Shown piece by piece: positions 6,871 to 12,402 of a DNA stretch of 12,402 nucleotides. The DNA comes from JBBKXP01 sp038323615. GTDB lineage: Bacteria; Pseudomonadota; Alphaproteobacteria; Rhodobacterales; Rhodobacteraceae. Each line of letters begins with the position of its first letter. Position 1 is the stretch's first letter. The notes under the pieces were generated by a model. That model saw only the letters and a list, made by a program, of their open reading frames with translations, had not been told where the DNA came from and did not search any database. Location of the stretch: assembly GCA_038323615.1 (NCBI GenBank), contig JBBQHC010000091.1:1-12402 (forward strand), written 5' to 3'. The position numbers and the translations under genes were made by a program.

Positions 6871-7764
6871 TCAGGACAGACAATCGACCAAAGAATCGGT
6901 CATCTGACGCAGCATCGTCGGGTAATTGTCGGCCCCCGGCGGATAACTGCCGCCCAGACCGTCGATTTTGGCCGTCGTGATATCCGCCACGCCTTCGCTA
7001 AGCAGATCGACCCACTTCGGGCTGGTTTCGGCATCGGTCAGGATGCAGTTTATCCCGCCCGCCTTGACCAGATCGCGCAGTTCGGCCAGATCCGCCGGGC
7101 CGGGATTGGTCGCACCCGACAGGGTGATCGCGCCGACGGGATGCAGGCCAAAGCGGTTCTCGAAATACAGATAACCATCGTGGGGAAGTACGAATGGCCG
7201 GTCAGCCAACGGGGCCAGACGGGTGGCGATCTCTGCCCCCAGGTCGCGCAGGGCCGTCGCCGCCGCAGCGGCATTGGCCCTGTAAATGGCGGCGTTGTCG
7301 GGATCGGCGTCGGCCAGCGTCGTGGCGATATGACCCAGCCAGACGGCGGCGATATCCGGGTCCATCCAGGCGTGCGGGTCGGTGGCGGACGGGGTGTCAG
7401 GGTTCGGCGCGACGGGAAAGGACGGATCGTTGCGCACATCAAGCCGTTGCCACCCCGATGTGTCCAACAGGACGAGCGTTGCGGCGTCCGGCGCCAGTGT
7501 CGTCAGCGGTTCGGCCAGCCACAACGACAGGCCCGGTCCGGTCCAGATCACCACATCGGCGTTGGCCAAAGCGGTCGCATCGGCGGGGCGCAGGGCGAAA
7601 CTGTGAGGCGAAACGCCGGGGGGCATCAATGCGTCCGCCTGACCAATGTCGCCCATCACCATATCGACGAGGCTTTGCACCGGGACGATGTCGGTCATCA
7701 CTTTGGGCGGTTCGGCAAGGGCCGAGGTGGCGGAGAGAAGCAGAACGAAGGAAAGCACGCGCAT
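6871..7764 (-). CDS. znuA: Zinc ABC transporter, periplasmic zinc-binding protein
   Basis: 297 residues of the cluster A-I metal-binding family (ZnuA/TroA). A signal peptide covers residues 1-17 (MRVLSFVLLLSATSALA, cut before EPP). The three zinc-binding histidines are His54 in PPGVSPHSF, His131 in TDPHAWMDP and His195 in VLPHDGYLYFENRFG; Asp268 in the KIDGLGG segment is a candidate fourth ligand. Cys240 and Cys295 match the C-terminal disulfide of ZnuA-type proteins. The loop between the first two histidine ligands (about 111-128) is proline- and aspartate-rich and has no histidine run, unlike E. coli ZnuA. GAGGT five bases before the ATG supports the start. The gene diverges from zur across a 68-base gap holding a Zur-box-like palindrome. 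It should deliver zinc to the ZnuB-ZnuC transporter encoded on the other strand. Confidence 0.95.
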   Translation of the reverse strand: MRVLSFVLLLSATSALAEPPKVMTDIVPVQSLVDMVMGDIGQADALMPPGVSPHSFALRPADATALANADVVIWTGPGLSLWLAEPLTTLAPDAATLVLLDTSGWQRLDVRNDPSFPVAPNPDTPSATDPHAWMDPDIAAVWLGHIATTLADADPDNAAIYRANAAAAATALRDLGAEIATRLAPLADRPFVLPHDGYLYFENRFGLHPVGAITLSGATNPGPADLAELRDLVKAGGINCILTDAETSPKWVDLLSEGVADITTAKIDGLGGSYPPGADNYPTMLRQMTDSLVDCLS

Positions 7765-7807
7765 CGGTGACCTCTTGCGGTTGGGGTGCTGAAACTCTAA
7801 TATGTGA

Positions 7808-7822
7808 TGTTATACTATTACA
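7808..7822. promoter_or_regulatory. Predicted Zur operator with overlapping zur promoter
   Basis: TGTTATACTATTACA is a 15-bp near-palindrome: the two 7-base arms match at six positions around a central C. It resembles the AT-rich Zur boxes upstream of alphaproteobacterial znu genes. It lies 43 bases from the znuA start and 10 bases from the zur start. The zur-direction extended -10 element TGTTATACT (7808-7816) is inside the box, with a possible -35 CTGAAA at 7789-7794, so bound Zur should block zur-znuCB transcription directly. On the opposite strand a -35-like TTGTAA overlaps its far edge, so znuA should be repressed too. Confidence 0.72.
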
Positions 7823-7832
7823 AGGCTTTGTG

Positions 7833-8315
7833 ATGCCCCACCACGCCGACTTTGCCCCACATGATCATGCCGCCTGCATTTCGACGGCGCTGCATGCGGC
7901 GGACGCTGCCTGTGCGGCACGGGGCGCGCAGCTGACCCCGGTGCGCCGCCGTACCCTTGAGATTCTGCTGGAATCCCACGCAGCACTTGGTGCCTACGAC
8001 CTGCTGGCGCGGCTTGCTACGGATGGTTTCGGGGCCAAGCCGCCGGTCGCCTATCGAGCGCTGAATTTCCTTGTCGATCAGGGCTTTGCCCACCGTATCG
8101 AAGGTCTGAACGCCTTTGTCGCCTGCGCCCGTCCGGGGACTGACCACGCCCCGGCCTTTATGATCTGCCGCACCTGCGGCACCGTGGCCGAGGCTGATAG
8201 CGACCCCGGCGTGGGCTTGCGCGACAAGGCCGCCAGCGCCGGGTTTCAGATCGAACAAACCGTGGTCGAGGCGCAGGGGCTTTGCCCCGATTGCCAGCCC
8301 GGAGCGGCAGCATGA
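7833..8315 (+). CDS. zur: Fur-family zinc uptake regulator
   Basis: 160 residues, typical for the Fur family. The DNA-binding domain spans roughly residues 32-90 (LTPVRRRTLEILLESHAALG, then PPVAYRALNFLVDQGFAHRI). The dimer domain has two CxxC pairs, Cys112/Cys115 in ICRTCGTV and Cys151/Cys154 in LCPDCQPG, which form the structural zinc site of Zur-type proteins. With zinc bound, Zur represses uptake genes. The position at the head of znuCB and opposite znuA makes Zur far more likely than Fur or PerR. I chose the ATG at 7833 because AAGG (7822-7825) lies seven bases upstream; the GTG one codon earlier is possible. The open frame extends much further left but there overlaps znuA and the operator, so it is not coding. 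The N-terminus is histidine-rich (MPHHADFAPHDH). The stop overlaps the znuC start as ATGA. Confidence 0.94.
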   Translation: MPHHADFAPHDHAACISTALHAADAACAARGAQLTPVRRRTLEILLESHAALGAYDLLARLATDGFGAKPPVAYRALNFLVDQGFAHRIEGLNAFVACARPGTDHAPAFMICRTCGTVAEADSDPGVGLRDKAASAGFQIEQTVVEAQGLCPDCQPGAAA

Positions 8316-9052
8316 GCCTGCTGTCGGTCAATGCGATCAGTGTGCGCTACGGCGCGCACGAGGTTCTGCACAACGTGTCGCTGGCCCTGAATTCAGGCGA
8401 GATCGTCACCATTGTCGGACCCAACGGATCGGGCAAATCGACGCTGTTGCAAGTCCTGATCGGGGCGATCAAACCGCAGTCGGGACAGGTCACGCGGGCG
8501 CCGGGGCTACGCATCGGCTATGTGCCGCAGCGGTTGCATGTCGATCCAAGTCTGCCGATGACGGTGCGCCGGTTTCTTGACCTGCCGCGCCGTGTCGACC
8601 CGAAGGACGCCCGCGAAGCCCTTGAAAACGCGGGCGTTCCGGGTGTTGGAGGGCAACAGATGGGCAGCCTCTCAGGCGGTCAGTTTCAGCGTGTTCTGCT
8701 GGCCCGCGCCATTCTGGGGAAACCGCAAGTGCTGATGCTGGACGAGGCGACGCAGGGGTTGGACCAGCCCGGATCGGCCGCGTTTTACCACCAGATTGAA
8801 GCCTTGCGCCGCCGCCTTGGCTGCGCCGTGCTGATGGTCAGTCACGAGTTGCACGTGGTGATGAGTGCGTCTGACCGGGTGATCTGCCTGAACGGTCATG
8901 TCTGCTGCGAAGGCACCCCCGAAGTGGTCAGCGCCGCGCCCGCCTACCGCGAATTGTTTGGCACCGGGACCGGTGGGGCATTGGCGCTGTATCGGCACGA
9001 ACATGATCATGGCCATGATCGTCATGACCACCATGATCATGAAGGTGCCTGA
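8312..9052 (+). CDS. znuC: Zinc ABC transporter, ATP-binding subunit
   Basis: 246 residues. Every ABC ATPase motif is present: Walker A GPNGSGKST (36-44), Q-loop Gln73 in GYVPQRL, signature LSGGQ (120-124), Walker B VLMLDEA (140-146) and the switch histidine His178 in MVSHEL. It powers zinc import through ZnuB on the inner face of the cytoplasmic membrane. The start at 8312 overlaps the zur stop (ATGA) and has GGAG eight bases upstream; an upstream in-frame ATG at 8282 would lie deep inside zur. The C-terminus, from about residue 229, is an extreme His/Asp tail (HEHDHGHDRHDHHDHEGA), a probable zinc-binding segment. Such tails occur in other alphaproteobacterial ZnuC proteins and may sense or buffer incoming zinc, which is inference. 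znuB follows with no gap. Confidence 0.96.
   Translation: MSLLSVNAISVRYGAHEVLHNVSLALNSGEIVTIVGPNGSGKSTLLQVLIGAIKPQSGQVTRAPGLRIGYVPQRLHVDPSLPMTVRRFLDLPRRVDPKDAREALENAGVPGVGGQQMGSLSGGQFQRVLLARAILGKPQVLMLDEATQGLDQPGSAAFYHQIEALRRRLGCAVLMVSHELHVVMSASDRVICLNGHVCCEGTPEVVSAAPAYRELFGTGTGGALALYRHEHDHGHDRHDHHDHEGA
9002..9041 (+). repeat. Repeated CATGATCATG palindrome encoding the His-Asp tail of ZnuC
   Basis: The self-complementary 10-mer CATGATCATG occurs at 9002-9011 and again at 9032-9041, exactly ten codons apart, with further CATGA units between. Each copy encodes His-Asp-His in frame. It is coding low-complexity DNA, probably grown and lost by codon-level duplication, and not a regulatory repeat. 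Confidence 0.75.
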
Positions 9053-9841
9053 ATGCTCGACGATTTCCTGATCCGGGCGGCGTTGGCGGCGCTGGGCACG
9101 GCGTTGGCGGCGGGTCTGCTGGGCTGTTTCGTAGTCTGGCGGCGGATGGCCTATTTTGGCGACGCCACCGCCCATGCGGCCATTTTGGGCGTTGCCCTGT
9201 CGCTGGTGTTTTCGGTGTCGGTGTTCGCCGGCGTTGCGGTGGTCGCGCTGGCGATGGGCCTGATCCTGTTCGTGCTGGAAGGACAGGGACGCGAGGTGAA
9301 CACGTCGCTGGGGGTGCTGGCGCACACCGGGTTGGCGGCAGGGCTGGTCGCGGTATCGCTGATCCCCGGCGCACGGATCGATCTGGATACCTATCTGTTC
9401 GGCGACGTTCTGACCGTGACGCGGGGCGATCTGGCGGTGATCTGGGGCGGTGCGCTGATCGTCGCAGGGGTGCTGTGGTGGCGTTGGGCGGCGCTGTTGA
9501 CGGCAACGCTGTCGCCCGATCTGGCCTATGCGGCGGGCATCAATCCGCGCCGTGAACAGCTGATCCTGACGCTGCTTTTGGCGGTCGTGGTGGCGGTCGC
9601 CCTCAAGGTCGTGGGCGCGTTGCTGATCACCGCCCTGCTGATCATTCCGGCGGCGACGGCGCGGGGGCTGGCGCAGACGCCTGAACGGATGGCTGCGATT
9701 TCGGCAGGTGCGGCGGCGCTGGCGGCGTTAGGAGGGCTGCGGCTGGCCTATCTGTTGAACACGCCAGTCGGGCCGACAATCGTGGTTACCGCGGCAGGGC
9801 TGTTCGGCGTCAGCGTGCTGAGAGCGGCATTCAAAAAGTAA
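9053..9841 (+). CDS. znuB: Zinc ABC transporter, membrane permease subunit
   Basis: 262 residues, a normal length for ABC-3 family metal permeases (ZnuB/TroC type). The protein is hydrophobic almost throughout, with about seven or eight membrane segments, for example near residues 9-29, 40-75, 86-108, 127-150, 170-203 and 212-260. Family landmarks are WRRMAYFGDATAHAAILGVAL (29-49), DTYLFGDVLTV (112-122) and DLAYAAGINPRR (157-168), with the late KVVGALLITALLIIPAATA (183-201). It forms the channel that takes zinc from ZnuA across the cytoplasmic membrane, driven by ZnuC. The ATG begins directly after the znuC stop (TGAATG), so the two are co-translated. It ends the zinc operon. Confidence 0.95.
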   Translation: MLDDFLIRAALAALGTALAAGLLGCFVVWRRMAYFGDATAHAAILGVALSLVFSVSVFAGVAVVALAMGLILFVLEGQGREVNTSLGVLAHTGLAAGLVAVSLIPGARIDLDTYLFGDVLTVTRGDLAVIWGGALIVAGVLWWRWAALLTATLSPDLAYAAGINPRREQLILTLLLAVVVAVALKVVGALLITALLIIPAATARGLAQTPERMAAISAGAAALAALGGLRLAYLLNTPVGPTIVVTAAGLFGVSVLRAAFKK

Positions 9842-9855
9842 ATCTTCGCCTCTGG

Positions 9856-9867
9856 TTCTCTAGAGAA
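9856..9867. other. Perfect 12-bp palindrome between znuB and dtd
   Basis: TTCTCTAGAGAA is a perfect palindrome in the 61-base AT-rich gap between the converging znuB and dtd genes. It has no GC-rich stem or T-run, so it is not a convincing terminator. No other terminator is visible in the gap. Confidence 0.3.
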
Positions 9868-9902
9868 GTGGATCTGCAATGAACTGATATTAAATACAAA
9901 AG

Positions 9903-10340
9903 TCAGGTTTCAAGCCAAATCGTTACCGGCCCTTCATTGACCAGCGACACCTGCATATCCGCCCCGAACCGGCCGCTGGCGACACTGATCCCCAGACCCG
10001 ACAATTCGAACTTGAACGCCTCGTAAAGCCGCTCGCCCAGATCTGGCGCCGCCGCCAGCGAAAAGCCCGGTCGGTTGCCGCGCGAGGTATCGGCGGCCAG
10101 CGTGAACTGGCTGACGACCAAGACGGCACCCCCGGTATCGACGATCGCACGGTTCATCTTGCCCGCGTCATCCTTGAAGATACGCAGTTTGGCGATCTTG
10201 GCGGCCAGTGCCGCAGGCATCGTCTCGTCGTCGCCCGTCATCGCACAGACCAGCACCAGCAACCCCGGCCCGATTGCGTCAACCTCGGCTCCCTCAATAT
10301 GGACGGCAGCCTGTGAAACCCGCTGGATCAGTGCCCTCAC
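9903..10340 (-). CDS. dtd: D-aminoacyl-tRNA deacylase
   Basis: 145 residues from the GTG at 10340, the standard length of Dtd. The enzyme removes D-amino acids (and glycine from tRNA-Ala) mistakenly attached to tRNA, a quality-control step of translation in the cytoplasm. The start MRALIQRVSQAAVHIEG, the catalytic SQFTLAADTSRGNRPGFS region (77-94) and the C-terminal NEGPVTIWLET (135-145), holding the Gly-Pro pair used for chiral proofreading, are all present. I prefer the GTG at 10340 to an in-frame ATG at 10355 because it gives the family's usual N-terminus and overlaps the kinase stop by four bases (GTGA). The gene is thus translationally coupled to the sugar kinase. It converges on znuB from the other side. 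Confidence 0.95.
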   Translation of the reverse strand: MRALIQRVSQAAVHIEGAEVDAIGPGLLVLVCAMTGDDETMPAALAAKIAKLRIFKDDAGKMNRAIVDTGGAVLVVSQFTLAADTSRGNRPGFSLAAAPDLGERLYEAFKFELSGLGISVASGRFGADMQVSLVNEGPVTIWLET

Positions 10341-11251
10341 AATTCGCGTGCCCACGGCGGGTTTGCCCCGGCGCGGCTGACCGTCACTGCTGCTGCCCTG
10401 ACGCCCATGCTCAGTGCCGCGCGCACTGCGGCCGCGTCCAGCGTCGCCACCGCCTCTTTATTCAGCGCACCGCGTTGATACAGCGCCGCCAACACTCCGG
10501 CGTTGAACGTATCCCCCGCACCCACGGTATCGGCCACCGTCACCGGGGTGGCCGCGACGAACACGTTGTCGGCGTTGGTGAACCCGGTCGCGCCCTTGGC
10601 ACCTTCGGTGATGCAGACCAGTCGTGGCCCCATCGCAAGGATCTTGCGGGCCAGTTCGGGAATTCCGCCCTCGCCCATCAGCCAATGCAGGTCTTCGTCC
10701 GACAGTTTGACGATATCGGCCAGTCGCAGCATCCGGTCGATCCGGGCGCGATAGGCGCGCGGGTCGCGGATGAACGATGGGCGGATGTTGGGGTCGATCA
10801 TGGTGACCGCGCGTGGCGCCTCGCGGGCCATCAGGGCCTCGTAGGTGGCACCGCAGGGTTCGACCATCAGGGAAATACCGCCAAAGAACAGGGCATCGGC
10901 CCGGACCTTTGGCAGATCGGCGACGGACAAAAGGCGCCCGGCGGTATTTTCGTCGTAGAACGCATAGGTGGCCTGTCCGTCCACCAGTTTAACGAAAGCC
11001 ACGGTGCAGGGGCGGTCTGACAGGGCGACGGCAGAATGATCAACGCCGCTGGCGGAAAGCGAATCCAGCAGCATCTGCCCCAGGAAATCCGAACTGACCC
11101 CCGAAAAGAACCCCGCAGGCACCCCAAGCCGCCCCAGCGCAATTGCCGTGTTGAACACCGCGCCGCCGGGGTAGGGGGCAAACGCATCCTCGCCCGCCGC
11201 CGATTTGCGCGGCAGCATGTCAATCAGGGCTTCGCCACAGGACAGGATCAT
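10337..11251 (-). CDS. PfkB/ribokinase-family sugar kinase (fructokinase-like)
   Basis: 304 residues, normal for PfkB carbohydrate kinases, which phosphorylate sugars or nucleosides with ATP. Visible motifs are the N-terminal ILSCGEALIDMLP, the substrate-binding PGGAVFNTAIALGRLG (28-43), VGAGDTFNAG with the catalytic base Asp247, and KLSDEDL (182-188) in the middle. The sequence most resembles bacterial fructokinases, but 2-keto-3-deoxygluconate or other kinases are not excluded. The ATG at 11251 is preferred over a TTG one codon before it; AAGGA lies eight bases upstream. The gene starts 15 bases after the zinc-ribbon gene stop and overlaps dtd, so the three form one operon. No sugar transporter is in the window to indicate the substrate. 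Confidence 0.93.
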   Translation of the reverse strand: MILSCGEALIDMLPRKSAAGEDAFAPYPGGAVFNTAIALGRLGVPAGFFSGVSSDFLGQMLLDSLSASGVDHSAVALSDRPCTVAFVKLVDGQATYAFYDENTAGRLLSVADLPKVRADALFFGGISLMVEPCGATYEALMAREAPRAVTMIDPNIRPSFIRDPRAYRARIDRMLRLADIVKLSDEDLHWLMGEGGIPELARKILAMGPRLVCITEGAKGATGFTNADNVFVAATPVTVADTVGAGDTFNAGVLAALYQRGALNKEAVATLDAAAVRAALSMGVRAAAVTVSRAGANPPWAREL

Positions 11252-11266
11252 CAAAGGTTTCCTTTC

Positions 11267-12385
11267 TTACTGGTTCATCGCGATAATATAGCCAAGGCCC
11301 GCCGCAAGGATCAGGCCGATCACAACCGCAAAGGTGATTTTCCACGCCGACCAGGGCCGCTCGCCCTGGACCCGGCCGGTGCGCCCGTTGACCACAAACC
11401 GGAACGTCCGGCCACGGTATTTGTAGGCGGCCAGCCAGACCGGCAGCAGCACATGCTTGAAGGTCAGCGCACCGATGTCGGTTTTCACGTTATCGACCCG
11501 CTGTTCGTCGCCACCGATGTCGAACCGCACGTCGCGCAGGATCATCGCGTCCATATACCTCCGCGCCTCGGTAAAGGCGTCCTGAAGTTCGACCTGATAC
11601 CCCTCGGCCCTGAACCCGGCGAGGTAGGCGTCGCGGTAGGGCTGCATCGCCGACAGATCCCAGGGTTCCAGCGCGTCGGTATATCTTTTGGGCAGGCTGC
11701 GGGACGCCAGCACCAGCACGTCGTCGAAGAACCGCGCGACCCGGCCCGAGGTGCTGCTCCAGCTGGTTTTCTGCACCCGGACCTGTTCGGTCTTGCCGTT
11801 GCGGGTGACGGTATGGGTTTCATAGTAATGGGTGCCGCGGGCGCCGGAATAGGCGCTTTTGGTGTCGGCATCGAAGGTCCAGTAGGGCACGTAAATGCCT
11901 GACATCGTGCGCCCCTTGCGGGCGTAATCCTGCACCCCGCCGGGCGCGAACCACAGGCTGCCCAGCCAGTCGGTCAGCGCCCCCCTTGCGGCTTTTTCAT
12001 CCAAGGCAAAAGGCAAGACGCCGCGCGGTTTGATCTGTCGTTGCACGCCGGTATCGGCGACAAATGGGGTGGCGCAGAACGGACAGACAGCAGAGTGAAT
12101 TTTCGCGTCGAACTCAAACGTCGCGCCACAGTTGGGGCAAGTGATAACGCGGGTATCGGCCATTTCGGCGGCGGGCAATTGGTCGGCCACGGCACTGCGA
12201 AAATCCAGTTCGCGCAGGGCGGCGGGGGCGGCCCCGGTATCGCCAACGGCTTGGGTATTGCCGCAATAGTCGCAGATCAGTTGTTGTCCGGCGGGATCGA
12301 ACCTCAGGTCGGACCCGCAACGTTCGCAAGGGAAACGCTGTTGATGAAGCGGCGCGGATGGGGCGGTCTGGTCAATATCGGTCAT
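11267..12385 (-). CDS. Double zinc-ribbon protein with a C-terminal membrane anchor, function unknown
   Basis: 372 residues. Two zinc ribbons lie at the N-terminus: Cys20/Cys23 with Cys38/Cys41 (FPCERCG, then CDYCGN), and Cys83/Cys86 with Cys101/Cys104 (TCPNCG, then CPFCAT). A mixed region follows (about 118-340) with a YVPYWTFDAD segment (165-174) and HVLLPVWLAAYKYRGR (311-326). One hydrophobic helix at about 348-368 sits near the end, so the bulk of the protein should face the cytoplasm. Such proteins are often mislabelled as helicases or PriA-like because of the zinc ribbons; no helicase motif is present. The layout recalls B. subtilis YdjG, a zinc-ribbon membrane protein that works with an SPFH-domain partner; that link is from memory and unproven. 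The ATG at 12385 has no clear ribosome site in the 17 bases before the window edge. Confidence 0.85.
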   Translation of the reverse strand: MTDIDQTAPSAPLHQQRFPCERCGSDLRFDPAGQQLICDYCGNTQAVGDTGAAPAALRELDFRSAVADQLPAAEMADTRVITCPNCGATFEFDAKIHSAVCPFCATPFVADTGVQRQIKPRGVLPFALDEKAARGALTDWLGSLWFAPGGVQDYARKGRTMSGIYVPYWTFDADTKSAYSGARGTHYYETHTVTRNGKTEQVRVQKTSWSSTSGRVARFFDDVLVLASRSLPKRYTDALEPWDLSAMQPYRDAYLAGFRAEGYQVELQDAFTEARRYMDAMILRDVRFDIGGDEQRVDNVKTDIGALTFKHVLLPVWLAAYKYRGRTFRFVVNGRTGRVQGERPWSAWKITFAVVIGLILAAGLGYIIAMNQ

Positions 12386-12402
12386 GCAAACACAAATACC
12401 CA

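Noticed and set aside
5917..7770. A 617-codon open frame on the plus strand, opposite the aldehyde dehydrogenase and znuA genes
   Set aside because: It lies wholly antisense to two genes with intact catalytic and metal-binding motifs. Its translation is low-complexity, rich in Arg, Gly, Gln and His, with no recognisable domain. Long antisense frames are expected in high-GC coding DNA.
7194..7832. A long N-terminal extension of zur (frame open from 7194)
   Set aside because: It would run antisense through znuA and across the operator and promoter. Zur homologues start near the MPHHADF methionine, which has a ribosome site.
10208..11020. A 270-codon plus-strand frame opposite dtd and the sugar kinase
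   Set aside because: It crosses two well-recognised genes and their overlap, and its composition is that of an antisense shadow.
11267..12385. Annotation of the zinc-ribbon gene as primosomal protein N' or a helicase
   Set aside because: There are no Walker A, DExH or other helicase motifs; only the zinc ribbons resemble part of such proteins.

Overview
The window is high-GC, gene-dense DNA from a Gram-negative bacterium. The gene set (alphaproteobacterial-style znuA<>zur-znuC-znuB locus with a Zur-box-like operator, PcaC-like decarboxylase, double zinc-ribbon membrane protein, small fasciclin-domain protein) suggests an alphaproteobacterium, most likely of the Rhodobacterales. That placement is inferred from protein style and was not computed. 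No IS element, prophage, CRISPR array, rRNA or tRNA is visible. No gap between genes exceeds about 150 bases, and bases 1-142 hold nothing I can name.

Layout. Positions 143-3835 carry four plus-strand genes: a luciferase-like flavin oxidoreductase, an SGNH/GDSL hydrolase, a secreted fasciclin-domain protein followed by a strong hairpin terminator, and a large acetyltransferase-like protein with two GNAT-like halves. Positions 3885-4971 hold a type II toxin-antitoxin pair of the Xre/MbcA-RES (NAD+ phosphorylase) class with its own promoter. Its toxin stop codon overlaps the stop codon of the convergent minus-strand pair, an aldehyde dehydrogenase followed by a small carboxymuconolactone-decarboxylase-family protein (4968-6804).

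Positions 6871-9841 form a complete zinc-uptake locus. znuA runs leftward, and zur-znuC-znuB run rightward as an overlapping operon. A 15-bp near-palindrome in the 68-bp divergent gap is the likely Zur operator for both directions. Zur should repress all four genes when zinc is plentiful. ZnuA captures zinc in the periplasm, ZnuB is the channel and ZnuC the ATPase. The histidine-rich stretch often found in ZnuA is absent there; a strong one sits at the C-terminus of ZnuC instead.

Positions 9903-12385 form a minus-strand cluster, transcribed from the right: a double zinc-ribbon protein with one C-terminal membrane segment, a PfkB-family sugar kinase, and D-aminoacyl-tRNA deacylase (dtd), with a 15-base gap and then a 4-base GTGA overlap. 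The zinc-ribbon protein is the least understood gene here. Most of the window is ordinary chromosomal sequence; the best leads are the toxin-antitoxin pair, the zinc-ribbon membrane protein and the placement of histidine-rich zinc-binding segments.
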